A stretch of 64,000 bases of DNA from Mesodorylaimus sp. YZB2_4 (lineage: Eukaryota; Nematoda; Enoplea; Dorylaimida; Dorylaimidae), in NCBI GenBank assembly GCA_030248295.1, contig JASANH010000485.1:62001-126000 (forward strand), in the 5' to 3' direction. Below, in pieces: positions 35,363 through 52,398 of the stretch (position 1 is the first letter of the stretch; each line of letters opens with the position of its first letter). The translations under genes and the position numbers were made by a program. Below the pieces are notes generated by a model, which saw only the letters and a program-made list of their open reading frames with translations, did not search any database and was not told where the DNA came from.

Positions 35363-36664
35363 GAAGACACCATTTGCTATTTACTCTCATCCCAAACACT
35401 TATCAGTGCCTTCATATGGGAGAGGGAACAGAATAAAAAAATAACAACAATCACAGTCAATGTCGGGGAAACTACAAAACACTTCACTGTGCGACTGGTT
35501 CGTTGCACCTTGATCGACAAGATCCTGCTGCATGGCTAAAGAAATGCGGACAGGGGTTCGACTCCCATCTTCCCTCCCATATTTTGACTCGCGATCCCTT
35601 TCCTCCACATCACTGTGGTGCCCTGACCACGTGTCAGGTTGCCAGACCTACAACTTGAGCTGACTCATGACAGAGTACCTCCTTTAGTAGGCCGCGCATA
35701 CTATGCACTAGTACTGGGCAACAACCAAAATTATGATCACAAATGATCCCCGAAACGACAGAGGCCAAGGGATCTAAGGTGTGCGGGACCGAAGTCACTC
35801 CTAGTATGTTCAGATTCTCAGATACCCTCCTCACAACCGTCTTCTGCGAATGGGTTCCACACTCTTTAAAGAGACCAAGGTCACTTTAAATTTTTTCTAC
35901 ATTTGACAAGAAACTTAAATTTTGGCTGACATGCGAGCGCAGAGTTCCCACGGACTTTTTAAAATTGGAAAAAGGCCATTTCAAGACTCCTAATAACGTA
36001 AAAATTCAAAAAGTTTGGCGCGAAAAAGAAAAACCAGTTTTGACACTTTCAGTCACTGCTGCACATTCACACTCAGACAATTCAATAATCCGCGTATTAG
36101 GTTTTGATTTTTTCCTGCAAGTTGTAACAATCTACAGCGCCCATAAAATGACCAGCGACAAGGGATATCAGACTGTTTAATCGTATCCAGAAAAGGCTTT
36201 TATCAGGTTTTCCAGGCTGGGGACTAAACCCCGGCTCTTTTCTGGTTTCTCAGGCTTTCAGGCTCCCGTGGGAACCATGCCAGTGCAATATCTCAACACG
36301 GTAAGCGCCCAACCAACCTGTGCTTACCTGAACGCCCATGTCAACAGCCCCGCAACAAAAAAACCCGCCAGACCGTATAAAGCAACCACCCACATCGTCC
36401 ACCTGGCTCACCGGTTAACCGCCGTCACATGCAACCACGCTGCGGACTGAAAACAGAAGCATATAATTCATAAAATTACTAAACGTCTAAAAAATTAAGT
36501 AACTTCTGCGATCAACGCACGATGGCATAAAATCCCAAGAACACTACACCCGCCTACAAAAGCTTTATTACCTTCGGCCTCTACAAAGCAGCCAGGTTTA
36601 CACAGCGTAAAAATACACACATTGACGGTACAGGTCCTCGAAATCACAGTGGCACAAATGTTTC
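35363..36664. other. Upstream of TMEM201; no gene seen apart from a missing first exon
   Basis: The first exon of the TMEM201 gene and its promoter should lie here but I could not define them. At 35553-35592 there is a T-arm-like sequence (GGACAGGGGTTCGACTCCC). No other feature is supported. Confidence 0.4.
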
Positions 36665-42256
<5,592 letters not shown>

Positions 42257-42738
42257 CACGATTCCAGCAAGGTACAGGTTATTGCATCCATGGATTCCTG
42301 CAATACTCGACTATCGGTTTATGGCTTAGGTTTTTATTAAACTTGTGCATGTTTGTCTCACAAATTCCTTAGGTTTATGTTATGGCTAACGTGGGTGTTG
42401 AGGTGTTGAGCTAGGTATATCACTTGGCTTACCCTACTGTGAGTTGTGGTCCTTACATTTTGAATACACTTGCATATTCGGAGAGCTGTGCATGGTGCGG
42501 TGTGGATAGGAGTCAGTGTGGTATTGAGTTGTTTAGGCCGTTCTGTAATCGCGTATTTGCAAACCTACTACTTGTTTATTTTCTACGAAAGCATATTGCC
42601 ATTACACTCGTACTCTCATTGGGTGTCGTTCAAGATAATAGGTAACATGCATGTGCCTCAGGATGTGGGCTACGCACCACAGAAATACAGTGCAATAGGT
42701 CATTCCACTGATCGAAATAGCTCGAATTTGCGAGGCGC
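42257..42738. other. Convergent 3' region between AP2M1 and the four-TM gene
   Basis: Less than 500 bp of intergenic DNA between convergent genes. A TTATTAAA-type sequence near 42335 could serve AP2M1 polyadenylation. Nothing else is seen. Confidence 0.4.
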
Positions 42739-43267
42739 TTAAATGCCTCGCATGTACTGATAGCAGCGATATTCGACGTAAACGAAGAAGATGAGGATCG
42801 CAGTGACGACCAAGTAGTATACCAGACTTATCCAGAAGCCTGCCACGATAATGAGGACGATGTAAATAATCATGCATAATACGATGGTGGCAGTTGCTTG
42901 TAAATGCATGAAGACCCAGGCCGACTGGTCCATGCGGAGACCATAGAAGAGAAGGATGGTTAAGAAAATATAGACGAGGAAATACACGATTTGAAGAGCG
43001 AAGATGATTCTGAAAAGAACAGTGTAAAGTGCACTACAGATGTGCATGGCTGCTAAAGTGTAACCAGGCTGGACAGGCTGCGTGGTCACTCTTGGACATA
43101 CTTGGCCATCAGTTCAGCTTGTCTGTAATTGACAGATATATTTCCAACGGCCAAAAATAATCCGACCAAGGCAATAAACAATTCCGTAGCACCCACGATG
43201 TAGGTGGCTGTTTTGATAGGTAGCGCGCCGAAACAGCATCCGCCATCCTTTCCGACTACATCTGGCA
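42739..43267 (-). CDS. Four-TM membrane protein (LAPTM-like), 5' end missing
   Basis: Two exons: 43267-43102 and 43033-42739, joined over a 68-bp GTATGT...CTGTAG intron that keeps the frame. The first has a Cys-rich start (GKDGGCCFGALPIKTATYIV) and a helix (ATELFIALVGLFLAVG). The second has three more helices (LFRIIFALQIVYFLVYIFLTILLFY, IVLCMIIYIVLIIVAGFW and LVYYLVVTAILIFFVYV) and a short tail YRCYQYMRGI. Pattern and spacing recall lysosome-associated LAPTM proteins, but the identity is weak, so only a general name is given. The exon acceptor at 43268 (GATTTAG) implies an upstream coding exon that I could not locate. Confidence 0.65.
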
Positions 43268-44160
43268 CTAAATCAATGCAAAACGTGTTCAAAGAAGAAA
43301 AATTTTACAAAAAGAAAAAATTTACATACTTATAATATTTTTTGCACACAGAAATTGTCCAAAATCAGACAAAATTTGATAAAGCGCTTTTGAAAACTCG
43401 ATGTTGTCAAAGTATAGCCTTGACTACGAATCGACTGGCATGCAAAGATGAAGGAGTGTTGGGTACGTTAGTGGCAAGGAGCAACGCCTATGCGAGTCTT
43501 GGCCTCAGCTGTTCCCTTCACTTTTGTTGCTTCTAAATAACCAAGCTTAAACCCATAACATTTTCTCGAATGCTTGTGAGCAAGGGCGAAACGAGCTTCC
43601 TACCAGCTTGCCGCTTGGTTGTTGCTAATATATGGACCAGAGAAACCCTGGCTAGTGTGACTGTTTGACAGGCTGACATTGTCTGCGTGGAATAAAACCT
43701 TTGTGTTGCCCTTGATGGCCAATGGACAGCAATCATCGATGGGAAGGGGAACGAAAAATAGTGGTTTACTTGTGCCCGTTTTCGACGTATGACGATGAGT
43801 GGGCGTTCCGCCGATCCCAGAGAAGATGATGGAGGAAAGACTCCCATGGTATGACCACGTCGTACGTTGCAAGGACAGCCATGCGCCTTGAAACTGTCGG
43901 AGACCACGCGGGCGACCAAAGAGGAGCTGAATGGACCGAATCGTAGAAAACGTGTAAAGCCATGTGAACGCCGCCCCCAGGACTCCATGAACTCACGATC
44001 AGATGGAGAGATTTGCCGTAAAGTGGATCCTGCGATCGCGAGGGAAAAACGCTGGCACGTGGAAGGAGTGTTTTTGTACACAGAAAACGACTTGTCAACT
44101 ATAATGTATTCTTACACTGGCGACGAATTTTCATTACTCATTCAGAAGAAGAATTACATA

Positions 44161-44222
44161 GGTGCCCAGGGCTTGAACCCAGGCTCTCCCGATTGGCAGA
44201 CGGGCGCTTCACTGCTCAGGTC
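44161..44222 (-). repeat. tRNA-like sequence, GCC anticodon (Gly-like)
   Basis: On the minus strand the anticodon arm CCCGT-CTGCCAA-TCGGG gives anticodon GCC and the T arm CCTGGGTTCAAGCCCTGG is perfectly paired, both as in tRNA-Gly(GCC). The 5' half does not form a normal D arm or acceptor stem with the 3' GGGCACC, so it is a tRNA remnant or SINE head, close upstream of the hairpin-repeat copy at 44355. Confidence 0.4.
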
Positions 44223-44354
44223 CGAAGTTGCATGTCGCGCAACGTTGTGACATTTATTTGGGCGCCACCCAATGTTTCGTCAAAGCTGACATGCGCTTTT
44301 CAGAGTCTGATGCAACTAAAGCTAAAGGCGCATTTGCACTTGGCCCAAGGCCCT

Positions 44355-44510
44355 ATTCGGACATTGTAACCCTGGCGCCTGGTGGACCAAGGCCCCAGAC
44401 CAGGGCTCCTCTGGTTGGGGAGCGTAAAGCCCTCGGGTTAATGTTTCAGCCGCGGGTAAAGTCGAGAGACTTGCCGCCTTGCTCCAGTCGGAGTTTTTGT
44501 CCCCGCACTC
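44355..44510 (+). repeat. Dispersed hairpin-repeat copy (diverged)
   Basis: GTAACCCTGGCGCCTGGTGG (44367), then GGTTGGGGAGCGTAAAGCCC-TC-GGGTTAATGTTTCAGCC at 44413-44450 and CCAGTCGGAGTTTTTGTCCC (44484-44503). The same order of blocks occurs near 25868-26010. The stem has more mismatches here. Confidence 0.65.
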
Positions 44511-45794
44511 TCTCCTGCGCTTGTCAGGCACACTTTAACGAGATGAAGGCGGACGAGGTTGTCAAAAGCCCTTCATCGAGATGGTCTCCTTTCACCTTTC
44601 TGTTCCAAGCTCTCGAACTGTGAAAAGCACCAAGAATGCCTGTGCGAACGCGACTGAGGGATTGGAACGGGCTTTTGCACCCTTGAGCAGTGGCCGACAA
44701 ACCGATTATGGGCAGCAATGAGTTGGATGACTTGCATCTTGCGTGACCTGCTCGCTCTTTCACGACTGCTGGAGCTGGATCGGACGCATGGTTGTGATGG
44801 CACCAGTGATTGTTTGAATTAGTGCAAAACAGCGGCCTTTGTTTTGCTTGCAGATATCACATTCGCTTTCGATTTGATCTGTATTAGAACGTTCTTTTTA
44901 AGACACAGTATGCGTGGCGCAAAATCTAACTATGGCTTATTTGGGTTCGAATTGGAGAGGTATTGCCCCAAGGTCGACCCTACCACCGTACTTGGTCGTC
45001 TGGCCCCTATGTATTCCAAATGGTGCGGCCCTTGGTGTTTCACTTGTGTGTGGAAATGTGTGGTTCGAGCTTGCCGTGGTTTTGCTTCGCAAAGCTGAAA
45101 TATAGATTATAGATTACAGGTTGATTCTGGGTCTGAGGGATGTTCGAAGAGCTTTAGAATTCGCTGCTTTCAAAAATCTAATTTCCACTTTGTAAATTGA
45201 AATCCGCTCTAGCGTGCCCTCCATTTCCACCATTTCAAAATCCCCCACCCCTCAGAGAGATTTTCGAGCGCCCAACCTTCAGCAACCTGAACAAGATGGC
45301 GAAGGTAAGGCTTATGTATACGGCCAACCAGGACTGCTGCTACTCGTATAAATAATGTAAAATAATATGGTAGATCAGTGAGTAAATGCTTTTTTCATTC
45401 CCCTCTTTTAAAAACGTGCAATTACATTAAGGACTATTTTTATTCCGGGGACTTTCACTCGTGTGCCTTGCCATTGGCCTGTTCCGGTTGCTTATCTACT
45501 GTAATTGCTGTCAAACTGCTCCTACACCATTTCCTAAACCCATCAGCCGCAGCACAGTATTGTAATTCATCGCACAAGAACCTTCATTATTCAAGCACGC
45601 ATCCGATCCTTGGCCCGCCATACAATAAAATTATTCTCAGGTGCACCTCCTTGAAATCAATAAAGCTGAAAAAATCAAGAGAAATCGATAAGTAAGGTGT
45701 ATGCTATTAGGAACCCAGCCCCTCATTAGATACTATTCACAAAACTTGCACCTCAATACAGTACTCATAGCCCATGTACACCCAGAATATTGCA

Positions 45795-46901
45795 TCATTC
45801 CTCTTGAGCTCTCATCAAACGTATACTTAGCGCTGTACTAGTCAATAAAGCCAAACATGGTTCTGGTCTGAAATTGGCATTAGCCAACTTTTCGCACACA
45901 ACCGATTTGAATTCGTTGAACGACCTTTGTTCGCGGACTCCGTCGATCATAATCCACGGAATGAAGAAAGGGGCTGGCCGCAATTGTGTGGTCAGTACGC
46001 CCGCTTCGTGATGTAATAATCTTCCCTCACGACCATTCGCGCATTCCTGCATTTCCTGATCGGATAAGGAGAATTTTTTATGACATTCTTTTTGTTCGAT
46101 TCCACCGGGCGGAGTACCTTGAACACAAGCAATGTAAGGTAAATATTTTTCTACATTCCTATATAAACGTTCGATGCCGCAACACATGAGTTGGTTGACC
46201 AAACATTCGCGAGGACCATGTTGACATTGGAATGAATAATCCTCGAGTGGAGTCTCCAATTTTGTCCATTTGGCTTTACCGAATGGAATGATTTTCAAGT
46301 CGATAAATTCATGTAATTCATCGAAAGTAGGTATTAATTGCTTGTGTATAAATCGAGTCGTGTCCGGACATTGACTTTCCATATACACTTCAACTTTCAC
46401 ACGAGGACGCGGCATTTTGACCAACTGGTCTTTGTCGTCGTTGAAATTCCGTTTACCGTCTTTTTCAGCCAGTAATATTTTTTCGCTCGAGTCACGACTG
46501 AAAGTGGCGTAAAGAAGAAATGTAACCGAGCCTACGGCAGCGAAATATAGAAAGAGACGAAACTGTAATTTCATGCTGTTACACCAGAAAAATGAAGGTT
46601 TTAAATTTGAATTAGTTTTAATTAATTTTGTTTTTGAATTATTCAATTCTTGATCATTTTGAAAAAATTCTACGTGCTCTTCGTTTGCTGTAGTTGAAGA
46701 AAATTCACTTTTTCCTACACAATCAGTTTCGGTGGATTTGTCGATGAAAACCGATTCATCATTAAAAATAGTCGAAAAATGTTCAACAAAGCTTGTAGAT
46801 TGGCGGCGATGTTGAGTGGGTGGTAAGCCGAGAAGCGAATCTTCTGTGCCCGCCGTCTCGTCGACTAATAGTAAACTCGCAGCTGCCGTCGGCCGACGCA
46901 T
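45795..46901 (-). CDS. GILT-family (thiol reductase-like) protein, type II membrane form
   Basis: One exon of 368 codons. The N-terminal ~110 residues are polar and precede a single membrane helix (LFLYFAAVGSVTFLLYATF), giving a type II topology instead of the usual cleaved signal peptide. The luminal part is a GILT domain: VEVYMESQCPDTTRFI, then the family signature CQHGPRECLVNQLMCC, and conserved cysteines at ACVQGTPP, KECHKKF and QECANG. In GILT (IFI30) the active site is CxxC and reduces protein disulfides in lysosomes; here it reads C-P-D-T, so the second cysteine is missing. It may be a redox-inactive or modified family member. The start Met at 46901 gives the whole protein; internal Mets near the helix could start a shorter form. 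Confidence 0.82.
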   Translation of the reverse strand: MRRPTAAASLLLVDETAGTEDSLLGLPPTQHRRQSTSFVEHFSTIFNDESVFIDKSTETDCVGKSEFSSTTANEEHVEFFQNDQELNNSKTKLIKTNSNLKPSFFWCNSMKLQFRLFLYFAAVGSVTFLLYATFSRDSSEKILLAEKDGKRNFNDDKDQLVKMPRPRVKVEVYMESQCPDTTRFIHKQLIPTFDELHEFIDLKIIPFGKAKWTKLETPLEDYSFQCQHGPRECLVNQLMCCGIERLYRNVEKYLPYIACVQGTPPGGIEQKECHKKFSLSDQEMQECANGREGRLLHHEAGVLTTQLRPAPFFIPWIMIDGVREQRSFNEFKSVVCEKLANANFRPEPCLALLTSTALSIRLMRAQEE

Positions 46902-48350
46902 CGAGTGTCGCTACTAAAGTGGATTAGATATTGTAAACTGCGATGCATGGCAAGTGATAAGGAATAACATGAAAGGAAAATAGAGAAGAGGGACTAAAAT
47001 GTCAACCGATCTCGCTTCCCTACTCGACCAAAAGATGTCTCTATAACAGATGTTGTAGCGAAATTGGAAGGAGTTGGAGAAGGATACGGACTAGACGCGT
47101 TCTACATTCGTCTCATTTCTACCAGCTCTATATTCGGGCGTATGAGTGGGACGGAGAAAATGATGAGACTGGCCAGCAGTTCGCGGGTTTTCTATTCGCT
47201 GTGTGAAATGGCTGGGGGCGAGGACCTCGCTACACAATGGCCTTATAGGGAGTGGTTGGGTGAGGGATAACCCAGGAGGAAAATCGATGGCAGTCAATGC
47301 AATGCATTTCGCACTGCACGCTTATTATATGGACTGGTTGGGGGCGGGAGTTTCAAAGCGTTTCAGGATCTATTCATCCGGGTGGTGAAAAGAAAACGTG
47401 ACGAAAGGAAACGATTGCCTTTTAGAAAATAAGACACGAAAGATAAAATATTTAGACAGGTATTTGCAATGAAGAATAAGTTGAGATAGCTGGCTGAATC
47501 TTCGCTACAGTTCGAGTGCCATTCAGTTAATTGCTATACATAGAGAGAAGCAGGGAATGAAAGCCAGTCCCAAGCAGTCTTCTGACTATAGTCACATGCA
47601 GTACCGCTGTCGTAGGTGATAAGAACTGGTCGCGCCGCAATGGAGGAGGACGATAGTTATACTGATGGCATGGTGTGTTGCAGAGGTTTTGAATGGTTGC
47701 CACATCATGCATTGAATGACATGTCTTGCCATGAAAGGTCATTATGAATAAATTAAAAACGCTTATTGTTAGGACGGCCTACCATTTCGTGCAGGACAGA
47801 TGGAACCTGTATTTCCAAGAAATACTGTACGTAATCGTGGCTTCTCTATTCGTACTAGTCTCATTATCATGGCCTCTAACTTTCTTCCACAATAACTGAA
47901 AGAAACGTTTTCTAAAAAAACATTTAGCGCAACGTGGTTATGACAATAAGCTCAATATTGTACGGTAAGTACAGCGCGGAGCTTCAAGGTGGGACAGGCC
48001 ATTGCCAATTTACATAGGAAGATCATACACGAATGGCGCCGCTGAGGTTCTCGTGTATCCGGACTTCATCGTTTTGCGTTGACGCAAATGAAAATTTACT
48101 TCAAACTAAGCCACCACAGACTATAGACCATTTGCCTAACACCAAACAAATCGATCCTCGAACAAAAACCGATTTGATGATTCATCTTCACCAACCCACA
48201 TGACTGCCCGTCTTGCCATTTGAACCGATCTTGAGAAACGCCAATCACAGTCAGCCAGGTTTGCCATTCTAGCCACATCCCAGGTGCTGCTCAAGTGCTA
48301 AACGTTGTCTCTTCGAGTCTCCGAGACCGCACGAGAGACGTTCGGTCATC
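46902..48350. other. No gene; contains one copy of a 320-bp dispersed repeat
   Basis: Only short ORFs are seen at 46902-47849. A dispersed repeat lies at 47850-48172. The rest (48173-48350) shows nothing recognisable. Confidence 0.45.
47850..48172 (-). repeat. Dispersed ~320-bp repeat, copy 1
   Basis: The reverse complement of this stretch matches 60353-60676 throughout with roughly 10 % differences and small indels. Shared marks are CGTACTAGTCTCATT at one end, GTACGGTAAGTACAGC and AATGGCGCCGCTGAGGTTC in the middle and CCTCGAACAAAAAC at the other end. No coding sense or terminal repeats are seen. It may be a SINE or a solo fragment of a larger element. Confidence 0.75.
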
Positions 48351-49613
48351 TCATCGCGTCCGAAATCGTGCGCCCATCAACTGAGTGGTCACCATTTGTC
48401 TCAGATGTTCTAGTTCTTCTTCTCCAAGTGTTGTCGTTGGCTGGCTCACATGTCGCTGACTGGTCGTATCTGTTTCTTGGGTCACTCGAAACAACTGATT
48501 GATTCTGTCTCGTGCCCCTCGCCTGAATGATTGCGAAAAAAGCATGTACCACAAGAAATGCGTGCTGTGGGCTAAACCTTCCGAAATTTCTTGCCCAGGC
48601 GCCACGAATGTGACCAGAGCACGCATAACTCGCAAGTCATAAATGGCGTCTTCGAAAGATAGCAATTTGAGTCTGTCCAATGAACTCACAAGCGGCATAC
48701 TCCTCATGATGCCCAGGAAAATATTGCTCAGACACAAAAGGAACGACTCGGCTAGCAAGAACAAGCAGCAGCACTTGTACGTTTTAGCGTTCGAATTATT
48801 TCCAGCCGATGTCGATGCCGGCGCCTTGAGTGCCCTGTGCACTTCGAAGAGCCCCAGGCCAGTTACAGCGGCTGTTGAAAGGGTCAGAAAAACTTCGCAA
48901 TAGCATAACGCTCCAAGAAATTCCTGAATTCCAAAAGTGCCCACGGATTGACAAAAAGGTGTGAGTGATCGTTCATATTTCATTGTTAAGTTGTCAAATT
49001 CCAGGGATTCTAGGAGTGCTGAGGGCAGGATCAGACAGAATGCAGTTGCAATCGAGGCGAAGGTAACTGCGCACGCGAAGATAGGCTTGTTAAACCTTTT
49101 GTAAGCATTAGGGAAGTTGAATATGACAGCCCTCTCGATAGCCATGCACAGCATGAGAAGTTCTGCTGCAAATGGTATCGCCTGGTCCAATTTTTCAAAA
49201 ACATAGGTCGGATAAGCCGTTTTAACCCACGTCGGTTTGTCGCGCCTTGCAAAGATCGCCATGCATTACCGGCCACACATCGCGACTGCGTTTATCAGTA
49301 CAAGGACGTTGATGACAAAAAGGTAAAATCCTGTGTTACTTTGAATTTTTTTCATCCAAAAGACAACGAGGGCCAGCAATGAACTCGTGAAGCTTAATAT
49401 GGAGCCAACGAGAGAAATATTTGGAGAAACAAGATTGTGATGGCGATCAAGACGTGAGAGGACATCAGCTTGAAGGCAGACAACTTTGGCCAGGTCAGAT
49501 TCAGGGTTGGCAAAACGAGTGTGATTGAAGAAGCTGATTATGGCAGAATCAACGTAGTACAAGGGGCAGATTGCCAGGGCAGTTTTGATGGCCTCTTCCA
49601 TTTCGATAGCCAC
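48351..49613 (-). pseudogene. Seven-transmembrane receptor gene with an in-frame stop
   Basis: A single frame of 421 codons from ATG 49613 to TGA 48353-48351 is broken only by TAA at 49268-49266, right after MCGR. The product has an extracellular N-terminus with NPES and NHT sequences and TM helices such as ISLVGSILSFTSSLLALVVF, GFYLFVINVLVLINAVAMC, ELLMLCMAIERAVIF (an E-R-A variant of the DRY motif after TM3), IFACAVTFASIATAFCLIL, LTLSTAAVTGLGLFEV and CCCLFLLAESFLLCLSNIF, plus a last one at LAHSTHFLWYMLFS. It is a rhodopsin-class-like orphan GPCR. An intron would have to be 24 nt (GTAATG...TTGCAAG) to skip the stop, which is implausible in this genome. A single substitution could restore the frame, so it may be a young null allele or a base error. 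Confidence 0.7.
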
Positions 49614-50982
49614 GAGTTCTCTCAGAAAATCGAGGAGACCTAGGATTCAAAGCGTTTGCCGCTTTGCGACTGACAATGAGCAATGATCAGCAGGTTATCG
49701 TGTTCTCCTTTCCCCGCTGATTGAATCTTTATTAGAGAGAAAAAAGGACTTGTTTTGCAACAAACTGGTCACCAGGTAACCTGTAGGGCGGCTAATAAAA
49801 ACAAGGGCCCGTACATGAGACTAGGCTCACTGTTACCTATATTAGCCTAATTGCGCCATTAATCAATGGTCATTGCTACAAAGTGAATTTTTCCACAGAA
49901 TCTGCTGTTTGGGCCTCGATCAATGAGAGATTGTGGTCATCATGTCATTGATCACCTGATGTCGCGTAATTGATGGCTATAATGATCTGATGGTTTTTAA
50001 TGCTCATCTTTCGCAGTTTTGAGTTGATTGAGTGGTTCTTCGTTATCTGCAGAAAATACTATGGGCCCATCCATAAAGGTCGGTGGCACAAAATCTCGAT
50101 TTTTAAACCCCCCTCCCCCAAACTGACCGCATGCCGACCTCTTCTCGCGAACCCCCCTCAAAAATCGTCGACCACTTCAGCCAATTTCCCCTTCCCCTTC
50201 CAAACGCAGTTTTGTGAAATGTTTCATCTTATGCTTTCTTGAGTTCGACAATCCACACCCTTTGAGCGAGTAACTCACTCAGCTAACCAGGTAACAAAAT
50301 CAAGATTTCGAGATAGAAATTGGTTTTTCACACATTGCATGCAGGTAACGAGAAGAAAAATTGCAGGTAGAGATTGCAAAATGAGGTCGTGACGGAACGT
50401 GTCCTTCACGCACTTACGATTAGCTTAGGGCTAGAGTTTGAAAATATAGGCGATGTGGAATGGGTGCATATGTTCTGCGTTGGAGCCCTGTGGAAAACAT
50501 AGTGGCAGGTTAGTAGGTTCCGAGTTAGGTGCAGAAGACATGCTCAAGCAAGGGAGTATCAGAACTCTCCGACAAAAGTAGAGCTCTCTGTTTGCACTTA
50601 TATTGCGTATGTATATTTTTTGACAGTATAGATGTAGTGTATTTTCTTGGTGTCTCAGGCGACTGTGGTCAAGCTTGAGTGCATAAATATTGTGTAAGAC
50701 GTTGACTGAAGTTAAAGCTGGACATATAAGGGGTTATCTCACTCTGGGTGGGGACTCACCTCGCGGCGAGCACTGAATGCATCAAGCGCCATCATTTAGA
50801 TACAAAGGCACACGAAAAACAGAGTTGCATACATCCTCGAATCCTTGCCTGAACTATTTCTGAATAAAACTTAGTCTGGAAAAAGCGATTTGAAACCTTG
50901 GTTCTATAAGGAAGCATATCTTGAATGGAAATATTAAAAACATTTTATCGCTGAGATGGATGGTCCGTGGAAAAGCATTTTA
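49614..50982. other. No gene seen upstream of the receptor
   Basis: About 1.4 kb of AT-rich DNA without convincing exons; it would include the receptor's promoter. A short ORF at 50000-50242 is Pro/Phe-rich and unrecognised. Confidence 0.45.
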
Positions 50983-51212
50983 AGAGGCACTGTCTGTAAG
51001 GATCGACTAATTCGACCAAAAAATGGCAAACCTTGAAAAATGACCCCCCTATATTATTACATATTTCGAAAGTAGGTGCCATGGGGATCCCGAAAACGAT
51101 AATCATTTCACGGCCAGATCAATATTGATAGAACAGGACCCGTTCAAAAATTTTTGGTGTCCAAGAAATGTGGGGTTTGAGAAAACCTGAATAGCTTCAT
51201 TGTTATGGCAAA
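50983..51212 (+). repeat. Solo copy of the large transposon's terminal repeat
   Basis: AGAGGCACTGTCTGTAAGGA at 50983 starts ~230 bp nearly identical to the left terminal repeat of the element at 52399, preceded by TA as that element is. After GTTATG at 51212 the sequences diverge. It is likely the left end of a second, partial copy that includes the transposase-like exons at 51458-52299 and was itself hit by the 7.5-kb insertion. Confidence 0.8.
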
Positions 51213-51457
51213 AATGGCACTCTGTTAGTGCGGATGCATCTCTTACGATAAAAGCTGGCGCGTTTTTACCCTGAGTGCTATCAGCAATATGTTAGCTCTT
51301 TTTGCTCCGTAGTTATTATGGAAATATCGAGCCATTAGGCAAATTGGAACTAGACGGCCGATGATCCTTTTCGTAACATATGCTTATTTTGTTGAAAGGC
51401 CTTTTTTAGGAAAAGCGAGAGAACACATAGCGCCATGACGAAGCCAGTGTAGAGCTT

Positions 51458-52299
51458 TTGCTAGCTGATTCCAGGCAGCCTGTACTCAGAGTCACAGCGC
51501 TTCCAACCTTTGGATTGACACTTGGCTATAATTTTTGCAGAGTTCGTTCAATGCCTACTGAGAATAGAAAAGCTGCCATGTGGCTGAGGGAGTCCATTTT
51601 AATCTTTTTCGAAGTTGCATTAATTGGTGCCCCTCCCCCACCAGCTAAGCGAAGAAGAACAGATGAGGAAGTTCCTAAATGGATTGGAGAAAGTAACCAT
51701 TCATGTATAGTAGAAAGTACGATCTTTGAAGCAAATATTTCTCTACCATGTTATCCGCTGAACAAGACTATGCGCATGGCTCCACTAAATGAAACTGGCA
51801 TTCCCAGCGACATCCCTAACTATGGCGCATCCAGTCTTGCTGATCTGATTCTATCTCGTTTGGGTTTGTTCGATATCAATGAGACTGCGATTCGAGATAT
51901 GCACATTTGCAAGAACCATTTTGAGAAACTGGGCTCACAGTGGCATCACCAACGTCGCCCCAACGTTCGCACTTCCTCTGGACGGAGGGAAAACAAATGT
52001 ATGATTCCAGATTATGAAAATGGCCCAAAACACCGAAAGGTTACAGTTGCAGCGCCCCGTTTGTTTGTTACAAAGGATCAATCCATGGCATTACTACAAA
52101 GGTTTGGAGTATTTGTTCCATTAGGGGCTGGTAAGTTTTGTTTTGCGTTCGGTCTCACTGATGTGCGTATGTCGTGCTCACTGATGTCATAGTCGGTTTT
52201 CAGCGATGTGTGCGCAGCACGCAGACAGCATAAAGACACAAGTCGCATTGTGGGAGACAATGCGACGAAGCAAGGCTATTGGGAATGATAAAAATGTAA
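51458..52299 (+). pseudogene. N-terminal part of a transposase-family protein (partial copy)
   Basis: The main frame 51458-52132 encodes PPPPAKRRRTDEE (an NLS-like run), then HICKNHFEKLGSQWH, NKCMIPDYENG, and MALLQRFGVFVPLGA. After a likely intron (GTAAGT at 52132 to TTTCAG at 52202) it continues AMCAQHADSIKT. The Cys/His pattern of an N-terminal recognition domain ending in a V-P-L/V-G-x-x-x-C box recalls, from memory, the N-terminal part of the same protein family as the transposase encoded at 54282-55690. The copy is cut at 52398 by insertion of the 7.5-kb element. The true start may be the Met at 51551. Confidence 0.5.
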
Positions 52300-52398
52300 G
52301 TCAAACGCTCTCTTTTAAAATCAGGGAAGAACAAGGAGAGTAGGTAACTGCATCCTTTCAGGCCACATCGCTTGACATGGATGCAGTCGATGCTGATA

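Larger units (their letters stand above)
43268..45794. other. Repeat-rich gap; no gene confirmed
   Basis: Overlapping ORFs on both strands at 43533-44250 (up to 182 codons on the minus strand) have no recognisable motif. A tRNA-like sequence (44161-44222) and a hairpin-repeat copy (44355-44510) lie here. At 45302 ATGGCGAAG is followed by GTAAGG, a possible tiny first exon, but no continuing exon was found. Confidence 0.4.

Noticed and set aside
35540..35600. tRNA or tmRNA-like 3' end (GGACAGGGGTTCGACTCCC)
   Set aside because: The T arm is convincing, but no matching acceptor, D arm or anticodon arm lies upstream, and no tmRNA tag or 5' domain is found within 400 bp.
43034..43101. Frame shift in the four-TM protein gene
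   Set aside because: A 68-bp intron with GTATGT...CTGTAG restores the frame, so a splice is the simpler explanation.
43533..44250. Overlapping ORFs up to 182 codons on both strands
   Set aside because: No recognisable motif, composition is consistent with chance in a GC-richer patch, and the frames overlap on opposite strands.
45302..45313. ATGGCGAAG|GTAAGG as a first coding exon
   Set aside because: It looks like the start of a housekeeping gene, but no continuing exon was found on the plus strand before the GILT gene at 45795.
49242..49265. 24-nt intron (GTAATG...TTGCAAG) removing the stop in the 7TM gene
   Set aside because: Far shorter than any other intron in this window; the surrounding frame is open without it.
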